Assembly: GCA_964017145.1 (NCBI GenBank)
Contig: CAXHKQ010000063.1
Location: forward strand, 1-10,534
Length of the DNA: 10,534 nucleotides
Direction: 5' to 3'
From: Agrocybe praecox
Taxonomy: Eukaryota > Basidiomycota > Agaricomycetes > Agaricales > Agrocybaceae
Shown in pieces: positions 1-8,165 of the stretch. Both the position numbers and the translations under genes were made by a program. Below the pieces are notes generated by a model. That model saw only the letters and a program-made list of their open reading frames with translations, did no database searches and was not told where the DNA came from. The first letter of the stretch is position 1. Every line of letters starts with the position of its first letter.

Positions 1-512
1 TCAGCATCGACAGTTCAAGTTCACCGTCGTCAAGATGCATCGCCGCGCGATTGTATGAGAGCACACGTGCATGTCGCATGTAATTCAGCAGTCATCCGGA
101 CAATTGCGCATTGCCGAGCAGCAGGCCCAATCTGACGAATTGTGTTGTTTATTCAAACTCGAAACTCTTGTGTTTATTTACTAAACACTCGAGCACGTGA
201 TGCATGTCCATCAGTCTCACACAGCACATCACAGCATCAACAGTTAATTTTAGCCCGTCCTTTGCGCAGCATTGGCCTCGAGCCTCAGACCTACGGTGTT
301 TTCCCGTTGTTGTCCTCTCGTATGCGCGAGACGGCGTGACGCATTTCCATCAAAATGCGAACGCATTGTGTGGTTTTTTCTGTCATCCCGCACCGTCGTT
401 CGAGAAGCGTCAATGGTCTGATGACACGTTTCACACCAGTGAACACTTACGTGGCGGCTGGACTTCGGTGCACTTCCCGCTTCCCCGTTATGTGACCCTG
501 GGCCAAGAACGA
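1..512. other. gene-free stretch, left end
   Basis: No recognisable gene. Frame 1 is open from the window edge to a TGA at about 130-132 and frame 3 to about 83, so the tail of an exon beginning outside the window cannot be excluded, but neither translation resembles a known family. The region holds short palindromes such as GATGCATC near 34 and weak stem-loops only. Overlapping ORFs on both strands between 204 and 635 look like products of low stop density rather than genes. Confidence 0.5.
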
Positions 513-527
513 GCGCGCGCGCGCGCG
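513..527. repeat. (GC)n dinucleotide tract
   Basis: A perfect 15-base alternating GC run, read directly. Alternating GC is the strongest known Z-DNA-forming sequence. It is followed by TG/CA-rich DNA from about 540 to 610. Confidence 0.9.
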
Positions 528-780
528 ATAATGGTCCAATGTGTGCATTGTATGTGCATGTGCTCGCATGCACTTCTGCATGTGTACTTCTGCTGTGTTC
601 GTATGCGTTCCACATTCGAGTATGCAAATATATAATTCATCACTCCACTCAATCTTACAAAGAGCATCAGCGAGTGAGAGACGTCGCGTAGTCTTGTCGA
701 TCGTAGTTGAAACGGTATTGTTGGTACGATGGCGGCGGCGGTGCCTTTATGGTCTGTGAATCGGGTTTTGTAATGTGTAA

Positions 781-800
781 TGTGTGTGTGCGCGTGTGTG
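781..800. repeat. alternating TG/CG tract
   Basis: Twenty bases of uninterrupted pyrimidine-purine alternation (TG units interrupted by CGCG), read directly. It is one of several such tracts spread through the window. Confidence 0.85.
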
Positions 801-1020
801 ATTGTCTTCCCAGAACGATTCTTGTACGATTGGTTTGTGCCCAGCGTGCGCGCGTCGTTTTCATGTACTGCAGTAATCGTGTACACAACATTATTGTCCA
901 CAAACACATGTTGAGATAAGTTAGGGCTTATGCCGTGTGCGGCGACGTGAAGGTATGCGATTCATGCAACACGCAAGACGCACGCGCACGAGCGCGCACG
1001 TGGTCAACACATACATACAC

Positions 1021-1040
1021 AGCCACATCGCAGCCACATC
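1021..1040. repeat. 9-bp direct repeat
   Basis: AGCCACATC occurs at 1021-1029 and again at 1032-1040. It is a minor local duplication with no evident function. Confidence 0.6.
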
Positions 1041-1063
1041 AGCTCGACGGGCTTCTGGGAACT

Positions 1064-1148
1064 TCGTCGGTCGTCAACGTCGTCGTCGCGATGTTGCGGT
1101 CGTAATCGTCATCGTGGTCGTCGTTGTGGTCGTGGACTTCGTCGTCGC
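1064..1148. repeat. degenerate CGT/GTC trinucleotide tract
   Basis: An imperfect CGT/GTC-rich run of about 85 bases, interrupted by GTTGTGGTC-like variants. On the plus strand it translates as a poly-Val run, and on the minus strand as an Asp/His-rich run. Both are expected from the repeat and are not evidence of coding. A CGCGCGCGC tract follows at 1156-1165. Confidence 0.8.
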
Positions 1149-1350
1149 TTGGTCTGCGCGCGCGCTTTGATTGCCAGCATACTACTATACATAAACCCAT
1201 AAGCTCGTCGTAATATTCATTAAACTGACCGCACCGCCAGTGACCAAACCGCAAATTCGCCCATTGCCGATTTCGCCGCTGTGGCGCGCGATGTCGTTGC
1301 CGGACGCGCGAGCATGATTTCGAGAGGGACGGAATTTTTTCGGACTCATA
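1149..1350. other. spacer between repeat tracts
   Basis: No gene recognised. Apart from the short CG tract at 1156-1165 and a T run near 1335-1340, nothing stands out. Confidence 0.5.
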
Positions 1351-1370
1351 TGTGTGTGTTGTGTGTGTGT
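1351..1370. repeat. (TG)n tract
   Basis: A TG run with one TT interruption (TGTGTGTGTT then GTGTGTGTGT), read directly. Confidence 0.85.
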
Positions 1371-2590
1371 TCTAATGATAAAACCGCTCGGCGATATGTC
1401 GCGCCGACGCCGACGGACACCCACAAATCACTCGTCGGTGGTGCTAGAATACCCCACGAAACGTCGCCGTGGGCACAGAACCGAAGTTATGCTCACGATC
1501 ACGACAGCCGAGCATCGCACCACCAACGACGAAGCGGCAACGTGTTGATGGAGTGTTGGTGCTGGTGGTATATCACACACACTGGACATGGGCTGTGATT
1601 TGTGTTCCTGCGCGGAGGCTAACGCTTGAGCAAACATGGACAATATGCATAGCACACACAAATGCATACAATACGACACCGCACTGATGAAGAGATATCG
1701 TGGGAGAAAATGCGTTGACAATGCGCTCGAGATGTTTTTTCCGTTTGTCTCAGAGGGATCCTTTGAGCGGTCTACGCATAATGAAATTCCTGATTTTCAT
1801 TCATGATTTTCAAGCTGTTCTATGCAGTGGTTTTAGTTTTGAATTTAATTGACCAACACGTTTGCAAACAACCGGTAATGTTACCCTGTCTAAAGTGTGT
1901 CCAAACTCGCGACGGGCGGTCCTAGCACGTGTCGTTCCATTCTGCGTTTTTTTTAAATTGATACGCTCGGCTGGAATGTAATAAGATTGTCTGCTGACTC
2001 TGACTGACTAGAGGTGTCAAAGCGTTACGTTACGCACAGCACTACAGTGACCAACAGCAGTAAAAAACGATGATGGCCAACCGAAAAAATTGGTTGAATG
2101 GATCATAAACGAATTACCATATTGATGATAATGCGCGACGGGGCTATAAACCATATTTCAAAATTTACCGGATGTGCGTACTGCGTACGATTCGATTATA
2201 TTGGCGGATACGACCGAATTGTCACTCCGCCCGTTGATTGGTTGGGATGGTGCAAGGAAATCGATAAATTCATCACCATATCTGCATTCCCATAATAATA
2301 ATCAAGTGGAATGTCGTTCCTCGGCGGTACCGCGCATGCATACAGAACAATTGAATGAGACTCGTTACAGATTGGTACTCACTTAAAATCAGAGACTAGT
2401 TTTTGTTGTGAATAAATGACACGATTCACTGGCTGTTGGAGTAGTTGTACCAGCGATTTGTGCGGTTGCGGGCGGACTACGTCGAAGGTTGTTCTGTCCA
2501 TGTGCACGTCAACCACCGAATCGCCGCGAGCGGTTACGAACGACCCTCGTTGCTCGTTGGTCAGACGCAAGAGCGCACCGCAAAACCGGC
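1371..2590. other. gene-poor spacer
   Basis: No recognisable gene. From about 1700 to 2400 the base composition is more AT-rich and less repetitive. Small features are a 9-bp direct repeat TGATTTTCA at 1791-1799 and 1804-1812, a CTGA-rich patch near 1992-2010, and an ATA patch near 2290. Two overlapping frames are open at 2098-2295 and 2150-2386 on the plus strand. Their amino-acid composition is fairly protein-like, but both frames look equally good and neither matches a family I know. Confidence 0.5.
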
Positions 2591-2606
2591 CAACGACGCG
2601 TCGTTG
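2591..2606. repeat. 16-bp perfect palindrome
   Basis: CAACGACG is followed immediately by its reverse complement CGTCGTTG, giving a perfect two-fold symmetric site with ACGCGT at its centre. Symmetry ends on both sides. A palindrome this long is expected only about 0.15 times in 10 kb of random sequence. It could be a homodimer binding site, or a by-product of the ACG/CGT richness here. Confidence 0.85.
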
Positions 2607-3866
2607 TCAACAAGTAGTGCGTATGGTTTGGTTTGCGCGCGCGAGTGCGGATCGCGATTACAATATATATTTTTTCCATATTTACTTTGCTCAGCGAAAT
2701 TATGCTGCTTTTTGTCACGCACGCTACAACAAAAAATGCAGATACTAGTACGTTCGAACGCGTATGCTGGCGGGAGTTTTGTGATACAGAAATAATGGCG
2801 GTGGAACGAGCCACACAATTTGAAATGCTCCGAAATAACGTGCTGCGAGTCTGATGGACACACTGTGTCAGTGTCACACAGCAATCACATATCGTTTTCT
2901 TGGTCAAAAACACCAACACCCGACTGTGTGTTGCCAACTGTGCAATTATGTCTCCAATTTCAATTGCTACACACCATGCGGCAGGTCATTCGTGTGGACG
3001 TGTGATGTGTGTTTAACATAGTATTTACGTAGTAATTAATATTTGCTCTACATTTAACGCCTCGGCTTGACATTGAGACGGTCGCGATCGCTTCGATTTG
3101 TTGACGTCGATCAATACATAAGCCTAGGCTAAATTTTGACTATGTCGAAGTGAGGTTGCGAAGTTAGTTTATTTTGGAGCCGAATGTATATTCGAATTGG
3201 TTTTTTAAATTGCATCAACAGCTACAAATTGTATTCAGAATATAGAGTTCATGAGAGCTGTTATCTACATTGAACATGGCACGACGACCGAACACGCAAA
3301 CTAAGCCACTTGTGCTCCAAAACACAACAACGAACGTGTCGAAATATGTGGGTACATTCATTCAATGTAGCATATAGTTTTGCATGCGCAATATGCATCA
3401 ATGCACTCGAATCATCGTATTGAAAATGCGATACGCATATTTATGCGGCAGGTATGAGTAACTCGATACACACTCGTACGCTGCAACGCAGACACGCGAA
3501 CACATTCACATTGCACACACGCATACCACACACATGATTTACTCGTTACACCATTGCGACGACACTCTAAATCCAGAAAGGGGCAATACCCACAACCACC
3601 AGCCCTTTGACTCATCATGCTGTGTGCGGTTACTGCGTGTTGTGATATCATCGACACCTGAGCACACCGGAGCGAACCGGATTTTCCGCCGCGTGGCGAC
3701 TAATCCCCGCCCTCAGCAGCTCGCCGGTTCCGCAGCCGCACAGGTGAAAGGCCCCGACACACATTCACACGCGTATTTATAAATTAATTGAAAACGACGC
3801 ACTGCAAAGCCATGTAGTGTTTAGTATAGTCACATATACATACGTGCGTCTATGAATAGGCGTCAG
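2607..3866. other. gene-poor spacer
   Basis: No supported gene. Seen here are a CG tract at 2634-2643, the 10-bp palindromes CGTTCGAACG near 2752 and AGCCTAGGCT near 3122, AT-rich unique DNA from 3000 to 3400, and CA-rich DNA near 3460-3540. Two plus-strand donor-like sites occur, CAG|GTATGAG (exon side ending 3451) and CAG|GTGAAAG (near 3745). The second ends a GC-richer open stretch (about 3660-3745). Neither has a convincing acceptor partner. Confidence 0.5.
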
Positions 3867-3872
3867 GCTTAC

Positions 3873-3956
3873 CTGCGACCACCGGCGACAACGCTTCTGC
3901 TGACGTCGTCGTGGTCGTCGTTCGACTGGGGCCGGGCAGAGAATTGTGCGCAGCAT
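3873..3956 (-). other. candidate first coding exon or 5' UTR segment ending at a strong splice donor
   Basis: On the minus strand the sequence reads CAG|GTAAGC, a near-perfect 5' splice site, with the last exon base at 3873. An ATG at 3956 opens 28 codons that reach the donor exactly in phase 0. The peptide begins MLRTILCPAPVE and continues into a very basic Arg/Lys run, which could be a nuclear localisation signal or simply the translation of CGT repeats. The ATG has G at -3. No family is recognised and no downstream acceptor could be paired with confidence. It may be a non-coding leader exon or a chance donor. Confidence 0.15.
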
Positions 3957-3966
3957 TGCAGTTAAC

Positions 3967-4032
3967 AACCAATACGGGTGCGTTTCGCTGTACTCGCGAC
4001 TGCGACTGCGAATCGCACGTGTGTTTATGGTT
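3967..4032 (+). other. imperfect hairpin of pre-miRNA size
   Basis: Bases 3967-3988 pair with 4008-4032. The pairs are 3967-3970 with 4029-4032, a 3-nt bulge at 4026-4028, 3971-3976 with 4020-4025 (including two G-U pairs), a G/G mismatch (3977/4019), 3978-3982 with 4014-4018, a T/T mismatch (3983/4013), and 3984-3988 with 4008-4012. That makes 20 pairs around a 19-nt loop. The two G-U pairs become A/C mismatches on the other strand, so the plus-strand RNA folds better. No known mature miRNA was recognised in either arm. Confidence 0.35.
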
Positions 4033-4596
4033 TTACGGTCGGATTGTACGCATGCGCGCGCGCCGAGTATGCGTAAATTGCTAATGTTTGCACATTACGA
4101 CGCAGCGACGACGCATCGCGATGTTTGTGTGTATTAGTGTGTGACATGTGATACGTACATCCTTTTGCACATACATAGGTGCGTAGTGGTAGTGGTACAA
4201 TAATCGCGCCCACTTGACAGCTCCGCCGTCTAATGGGTAGGTGTAGGTGACAGTCCAGAAACGAGCGAGCAGTTGTTAAATCGTGGACGGCGGCGCGACT
4301 TTACGATGCACTCGAGATGAGAAAATGGTACATGTGCGTGCACGCGATGAAACCTCTATAAAAACCCTTTGCGCACAGTCAAACGACGCCAGAAACTCGT
4401 ATCGCACGACCACGACGTTCTGATGCTCAGAATAAACGACGTTGCAACGAAGACGACAGTCGACGACAATCGACGCCGTCGACGACGTCGAACAATTGAA
4501 CAAACACAATACACTTGCGCTGCACTGGCCGACAAAACGTGAGCGGTGCGTATGTAGTGGTAGTTGTGTTTGTATGGTGTTTGTGTATGCTCTTCA
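4033..4596. other. spacer with alternating CG tract and ACG/CGT-rich DNA
   Basis: No supported gene. There is an 18-base alternating pyrimidine-purine tract at 4046-4063, CATCGCGATG near 4114, and GCGTGCACGC near 4337. A TATAAAAA lies at 4357-4364 with no clear initiator at the usual spacing. An ACG/GAC-rich stretch from about 4450 to 4495 contains GTCGACGAC twice. Confidence 0.5.
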
Positions 4597-4626
4597 TCGT
4601 CGTCGTCGTCGTCGTCGTCGTCGTCG
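4597..4626. repeat. perfect (TCG)10 microsatellite
   Basis: Ten uninterrupted TCG units. On the minus strand this follows an ATG (4631-4629) and reads as a run of Asp; on the plus strand one frame reads as a run of Arg. The longest ORF of the window (4442-5062) crosses it and owes part of its length to the stop-free repeat. Likely to vary in length between individuals. Confidence 0.95.
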
Positions 4627-5346
4627 GACATTTGTTGTGTTGTTACACGTCAAGTGCTGCTACCGCGCATACATTATACCATCACATACACCTGACTCAT
4701 GGCACGAAACACAAACAGAAGAGCGCATAGAAGTGCGAAAGAGACACAAAATGACGATAAGGTTGTCACGACAATCACATGTGTATGTGTGTGCGTTCCG
4801 GAAGCTTGACCATGGAGCAGCACCGAGCGCACCGAGCGAATACCAAAATTATGCTGGTGTCGCAAACGGGTATAATTCTAATCACAAACGTCGCTCGTTC
4901 GAAGGCTCCGAAGTTCAAGTTCATTCAACGCAAACACGCACGCACACAGCAGGCAGGCAGGCAGGCGGGCAGGTCTCGTGTCGTGGTGTCGTTATGCAAC
5001 GATTGTGTTTGACAATGTGTGCATACAAGACAAAAGACACGAAACCGCCACGACGTGCGTGATCAAGCGAATTGCACCGACGTGCCTGTAGACTCACAGA
5101 CACACATGCATTATATGCGGCCCCAAACTGATCGAGACGCTGACACTCGCCGTGCACTTTGTGCGAAAAGACGCGCGAGTGTTTGGCCGTTAAGTTTGCA
5201 TCTAGTATATTTGCCCGTGCAAATATAAGTACACCTATGCGACACACACGCACGCGATATTTGCGCGTTGCGTGTTGAGAAACAGCCGTTTCGAAATATT
5301 TCACTGTTTAGTTGTATAAATTGTACATACAATTTTGTGCTGCTGC
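4627..5346. other. gene-poor spacer
   Basis: No recognisable gene. It contains direct repeats of CACCGAGCG near 4820-4840, the (CAGG)n tract at 4951-4974, CA-rich DNA near 4925-4950 and 5240-5260, and a palindrome GAAATATTTC near 5296. TATAAATT near 5316 is a possible but unsupported TATA-like site. Confidence 0.5.
4951..4974. repeat. (CAGG)6 tetranucleotide repeat
   Basis: Six CAGG units with one variant (CGGG as the fifth), read directly. It lies inside a CA-rich region. Confidence 0.9.
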
Positions 5347-5378
5347 TGTGTGTGTGTGTGTGTGGTGAGTGAGTGAGT
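5347..5378. repeat. compound (TG)9 and (GTGA)n repeat
   Basis: Nine TG units at 5347-5364 run into about three GTGA units. The junction reads GTG|GTGAGT, which imitates a splice donor, but the repeat explains it. Confidence 0.9.
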
Positions 5379-5430
5379 ATTTCGTTTGCTGTTGCATATT
5401 GAAGCAGGTGCGTTCTGTTGTTAATGAGGA

Positions 5431-5463
5431 GCGCGCGAGCGAGCAAGCAAGCGAACAGGCGAA
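5431..5463. repeat. degenerate GAGC/AAGC tetranucleotide tract
   Basis: A short run of GCGA, GCAA and GAAC-type units, imperfect throughout. Confidence 0.6.
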
Positions 5464-5501
5464 CGTGCGCACACAGACACTTGTTTTACCTGTGAATTCC
5501 A

Positions 5502-5514
5502 GCGCGCGCGCGCG
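5502..5514. repeat. (GC)n dinucleotide tract
   Basis: Thirteen bases of perfect GC alternation, another Z-DNA-prone tract. The restriction-like palindrome GAATTC lies just upstream. Confidence 0.9.
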
Positions 5515-5556
5515 GCCTCTCTGTCACGGTGTGTACATATCTGTATCACACAAAAC

Positions 5557-5575
5557 GACGTCGTCGTCGTCGTTG
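5557..5575. repeat. (CGT)n trinucleotide repeat
   Basis: About five CGT units preceded by ACGACG, giving an ACG-to-CGT switch centred on ACGT. Confidence 0.85.
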
Positions 5576-6101
5576 CCGTCGGTTTAGTGCGGCACGGAAC
5601 GGTGCGCCCGGTGTCGCCTTGCATCTGGAAGGCACCGAAGCCGCTGCCGCCAAGCCGCCTCGCACATATTCCAGTTTAAATTGAAATACGATTTTTTTGT
5701 TTCGTATAATGACTTTGAATGCACTCACGCTCACGCTCCGCACATCGCGCCACTACTGACACGCTTCAAGCGACGGCAAACGACGACGACGGCAAGCACG
5801 CATGATCATCAGCATGATACCGTTGCTGGAGCATCGCATGTGCTCCGATGTTGTTCACAGACTCGACACGGACGCACATGAATCAGACTTGTTAAATTAT
5901 ATTGGATTTAGCGAAAGAATTTCCATTATTTTCGAAATGTTGTCAATGCATTTAAACAGTTACGTACAATGTCAGGTCCAAACTACGCGTTTGGTTAAAA
6001 CAAATCGTATGAACAACTTCTTTATTATCAACCGTTGTTTTTGCCGATTGAAAAAGGTGTTGGATCTTTGAACTTCGCAAAATAAAACGTCTTGCTCAAT
6101 A

Positions 6102-6128
6102 CAGGGTGCAAGAGGTTTCATGTCCCAT
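6102..6128 (+). repeat. left terminal inverted repeat
   Basis: Starts CAGGGTGCAAGAGG and ends ATGTCCCAT. It matches the reverse complement of 7017-7043 except at repeat positions 9, 15, 17 and 18. It is preceded by TA at 6100-6101. Confidence 0.93.
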
Positions 6129-6262
6129 GTTTTCGAAATGCTCTAGTAGACGTTGTAGAGGTCATAGTTGGCTAAGATTTTGTCCTGTTATTCCTTGAAT
6201 GGTTGGTCACAACTCATCCAAAATTTAAAGTCGCCAGTTGATAACTACAGCAGTAACTTCAA

Positions 6263-6965
6263 ATGGATTGGGACCGTAACATTCTTATTGCATTGCACTT
6301 GGGCGGTAAAAGACCATGCCAAATTATCAGCGAGCTCCTACATCTCAAGATCAACAAAAAATGTGTGTATCGAACCATCAAAATATTTATTGACACAAGC
6401 ACCACCGAAAAATGCAAAAAGCCTGGACCCAAGCTTACAGCAAGGTCCCAGGATATGGTGTCAAAGCTCATAAAACGGATGACCCAAAATCCCCGTTTCG
6501 ACAATTGGCCAAGGACTTGCAAATATCTGACTGGTGTGTCCGAAGGATGTTGAAAAATAATCTAGGAGTCTGGCCATATTAAATTTAGAAAGTTCAAGAG
6601 CTCACGGCAACGCAAATGCACGTAAGACTGCAGCGAGCGAAACACCTCAAATCGCTAGCCGACAGTGGTAGTTGCAGTACATTGTGTTCACACGTTCCAC
6701 GTCTCATATCATCTCAAGAATGCCGTATTCACCAGATCCCAATTCCATGGACTTCTCCATTTGGTGTATATTGCAGGCGAAGGTATGCTCTACCAAACAT
6801 CAAAGCCTCGACTCCCTGAAAGCCAGCCTTCAGCGAGAATGAGCTGATTTAAGCGAGGAATACGTGCGGCCAGCGTGCATTGCGTTTCGATCCAGACACT
6901 TGCTGCTGTTGTTAAGGCAAAATGCGGATATATCGAAAATAGATAACATTTCTGACATTTTATGA
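6263..6965 (+). pseudogene. mariner-like transposase pseudogene, internally deleted
   Basis: An ATG at 6263 opens 96 codons. It begins MDWDRNILIALHLGG and contains an N-terminal helix-turn-helix of the transposase DNA-binding type (about residues 4-38, with KCVYRTIKIF at its end). A GPKLTAR linker resembling the GRPR-like motif follows, and then a second helical segment. A frameshift near 6500 moves homology to another frame (SDWCVRRMLKNNLGVWPY), followed by in-frame stops near 6580-6590 and a further indel. LQRAKHLKSLADSG (about 6622-6670) is recognisable next. The region that should carry the first two catalytic Asp residues is missing. Homology resumes at VPRLISSQE and then, after another shift, YSPDPNSMDFSIW (from 6726), whose MDF Asp is the third triad residue. 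A TGA at 6840-6842 breaks the C-terminal region, which runs on to a TGA at 6963-6965. Confidence 0.88.
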
Positions 6966-7016
6966 AAAAATCGTTGAAGAAATGTTGAAAACTCCGGGCA
7001 TGAGGAGGTTTATTCT

Positions 7017-7043
7017 ATGGGACATCTAGCCTCTCGCACCCTG
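7017..7043 (-). repeat. right terminal inverted repeat
   Basis: Reads as CAGGGTGCGAGAGG on the minus strand and ends ATGTCCCAT, 23 of 27 identical to the left repeat. It is followed by the TA duplication at 7044-7045. The remaining transposase stop lies about 50 bases inside it. Confidence 0.93.
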
Positions 7044-7162
7044 TATAAACGTATTTTGAGTACAAAATAAAACAAATAATCCGAACACCGAAGAGACGAT
7101 TCTCGTTAATCGTACAATGCTGAATCAAGAAATAATTAGGCCAAGGTGAATGTGCTACAAAT

Positions 7163-7182
7163 GTTTATTCTGTCAATTTATT
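7163..7182 (-). promoter_or_regulatory. candidate polyadenylation signals on the minus strand
   Basis: AATAAA hexamers read on the minus strand at 7182-7177 and 7168-7163, with another at 7262-7257 overlapping a stop codon. They lie 80-100 bases past the candidate minus-strand terminal exon, a normal distance for a short 3' UTR. The area is AT-rich, so the hexamers could be chance. Confidence 0.25.
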
Positions 7183-7260
7183 TAAAATATAAACAATAAA
7201 TACTGTATTAGAAACGTATTTCTTGTACAAAATGCTAAAGTTGTTCGAGTGCCTGATTTA

Positions 7261-7341
7261 TTATGAGGAAAGTAGTATTCCAATGAATTTCTGATACTGG
7301 CCAAGTCTGTCATACACACGCAATCGCGTACCCCAGTTGCC
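7261..7341 (-). other. candidate terminal coding exon
   Basis: On the minus strand a pyrimidine-rich acceptor (CTCCTCTACTTGCAG) ends at 7342. From 7341 the sequence reads 26 codons, starting GNWGTRLRVYDRLGQ and ending in a hydrophobic FIGILLSS, followed by TAA at 7263-7261. A strong donor (CTTAG|GTGAGC) lies 98 bases upstream at 7440/7439, a plausible short intron. However, the exon ending there joins in a different frame, giving a stop at 7184-7182. A second donor (TCT|GTGAGTATG at 7746/7745) would join in phase 0 and keep the GNWG frame. No family is recognised. Polyadenylation signals follow. Judged only from splice signals and composition. Confidence 0.22.
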
Positions 7342-7439
7342 CTGCAAGTAGAGGAGCCCGCACGACGCGTCGCGCAGAGCGGTAATTGCGATGCGCGCGA
7401 GAGTGTCGGTTCGTTCGTTCCGCCGTCGTGTATGCTCAC

Positions 7440-7506
7440 CTAAGTTTGGTGCGAATGACAACCCGATCGACGCACGGGTACCTCGTTGAATACACACACG
7501 CGTATG
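7440..7506 (-). other. candidate internal exon
   Basis: On the minus strand TTTCTGTAG ends at 7507 after a pyrimidine-rich stretch, and CTTAG|GTGAGC ends the exon at 7440. The 67-nt piece is open in the frame that continues across the 98-nt intron (7439-7342) into the frame stopping at 7184-7182. No known domain is visible. The overlapping plus-strand ORF 7486-7806 is equally unrecognised. Confidence 0.18.
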
Positions 7507-8165
7507 CTACAGAAATACGGGATAAACTGTAACGTCGTAATTGAATTACGTATGCGCTTGTGTACCATGGGCCGTGTGCTTGCTGATGTCCCCCAACAGT
7601 GGCGTTTATCGGAGCGTGTCGTCTCGGCGACGGCGCAGCGCGCATTCGGATGTATGGTGGTGCCTTTGCTGGTGCGCGACGACATGCGTGTGCGCGTAGC
7701 TCTGTGCCTCGAGACATTTTCAAAAATTATGCGTGGCATACTCACAGACACAGACGCAGTTGCGCAAAGGGGTAGCGATGATGTGACGACGATGCGGAGC
7801 GGATGAGATGACGCACGCGAAGCGTACGGAATTACTAAAGCAAACATGTCATTTTGTATGTATTGCGAAGGTGTATTCGAACTTTGTAGATCGAGTAGCA
7901 TGTGCAGCAAAATGCAGCATAATTAATTATGTTTTTGCATTTAAGATATGTATATAATATGTAGACATGTTTGCAACAAACATAACGTTGGTAATTCTAT
8001 AAGCTTCAAGACCAGTGCAACATAATTATTTATTCGCATTCAAGATATGTATAGATGTTCGTAACAAATTCGAGTAATTTTTCACTGCTCACAATCGACG
8101 CAAATCGAACCGAACGCGTATTGAATGCGAATAAGGTCGACGACTTTTCGGCCACATAATCCACC
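7507..8165. other. unassigned stretch
   Basis: ORFs overlap on both strands (plus 7486-7806, minus 7440-7910), with mixed composition and no recognised domain. From 7850 the DNA is AT-rich and holds the 14-bp palindrome CATAATTAATTATG (7918-7931) and a diverged direct repeat. Confidence 0.45.
7918..8069. repeat. imperfect AT-rich direct repeat, two copies
   Basis: Copy one (7918-7980) and copy two (8021-8069) share, in the same order, CATAATTA, then GCATT(T/C)AAGATATGTATA, then a GATGTT/CATGTTTG-like block and AACAAA. Copy two lacks about a dozen bases in the middle. The period is about 103 bases. The first copy includes a 7-bp stem-loop (7967-7983). It looks like an old local duplication, or part of a dispersed repeat that cannot be tested here. 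Confidence 0.6.

Larger units (their letters stand above)
528..1063. other. TG/CA-rich spacer without a gene
   Basis: No supported gene. The stretch contains a 7-bp stem-loop at 554-573 and an alternating TG/CG tract at 781-800. A splice-donor-like AAG|GTATGC lies near 952, but no acceptor-bounded exon precedes it. The short overlapping ORFs here translate to Cys/Val/Arg-rich peptides typical of TG and CG repeats. Confidence 0.5.
5464..6099. other. spacer upstream of the transposon
   Basis: No recognised gene. It includes the (GC)n tract at 5502-5514, CGT repeats at 5557-5575, and an ACG-rich patch near 5765-5790. From about 5880 the sequence turns AT-rich, and a plus-strand frame stays open from 5802 to 6071 (89 codons) with a mixed, protein-like composition. 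It matches no family known to me and stops 29 bases before the transposon. Confidence 0.45.
6102..7043 (+). mobile_element. mariner-like DNA transposon, degenerate copy with both ends
   Basis: A 942-bp element of the IS630/Tc1/mariner superfamily. Both ends start with CAGGGTGC and form 27-bp terminal inverted repeats matching at 23 of 27 positions. The element is flanked by TA on each side (6100-6101 and 7044-7045), the target duplication expected of this superfamily. Autonomous relatives are about 1.3 kb. This copy is shorter because the middle of the transposase gene is deleted, and it carries frameshifts and stops, so it cannot encode an active enzyme. With intact ends it could in principle have been mobilised in trans. 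The last catalytic position is Asp, not Glu, which favours the mariner side over classical Tc1. Confidence 0.93.

Noticed and set aside
2150..2386. Protein-like plus-strand open frame
   Set aside because: A second frame over the same bases (2098-2295) is just as protein-like, and no family was recognised for either.
2509..2937. 142-codon minus-strand ORF
   Set aside because: Four other overlapping ORFs of similar quality occupy the same bases; no motif recognised.
4357..4364. TATAAAAA as a core promoter
   Set aside because: No good initiator 25-32 bases downstream; several TATAAA-like sites occur by chance in 10 kb (also near 2145, 5316, 8909 and 10071).
4356..4631. Minus-strand ORF starting with Met-Ser and ten Asp
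   Set aside because: The acidic run is the (TCG)10 microsatellite read on the other strand. The start context is weak (C at -3) and the rest of the frame matches nothing known.
4442..5062. Longest ORF in the window (206 codons, plus strand)
   Set aside because: It runs through (TCG)10 as poly-Arg and (CAGG)6 as repetitive residues, has no recognisable domain, and owes its length to stop-free repeats.
5362..5370. GTG|GTGAGT splice donor
   Set aside because: Produced by the junction of the TG and GTGA repeats.
6259..6522. Minus-strand ORF inside the transposon
   Set aside because: Shadow of the transposase remnant on the opposite strand.
7440..7910. 156-codon minus-strand ORF as a whole gene
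   Set aside because: Overlapping frames on both strands look equally plausible. Only its splice-like sites were kept, as low-confidence exon candidates.
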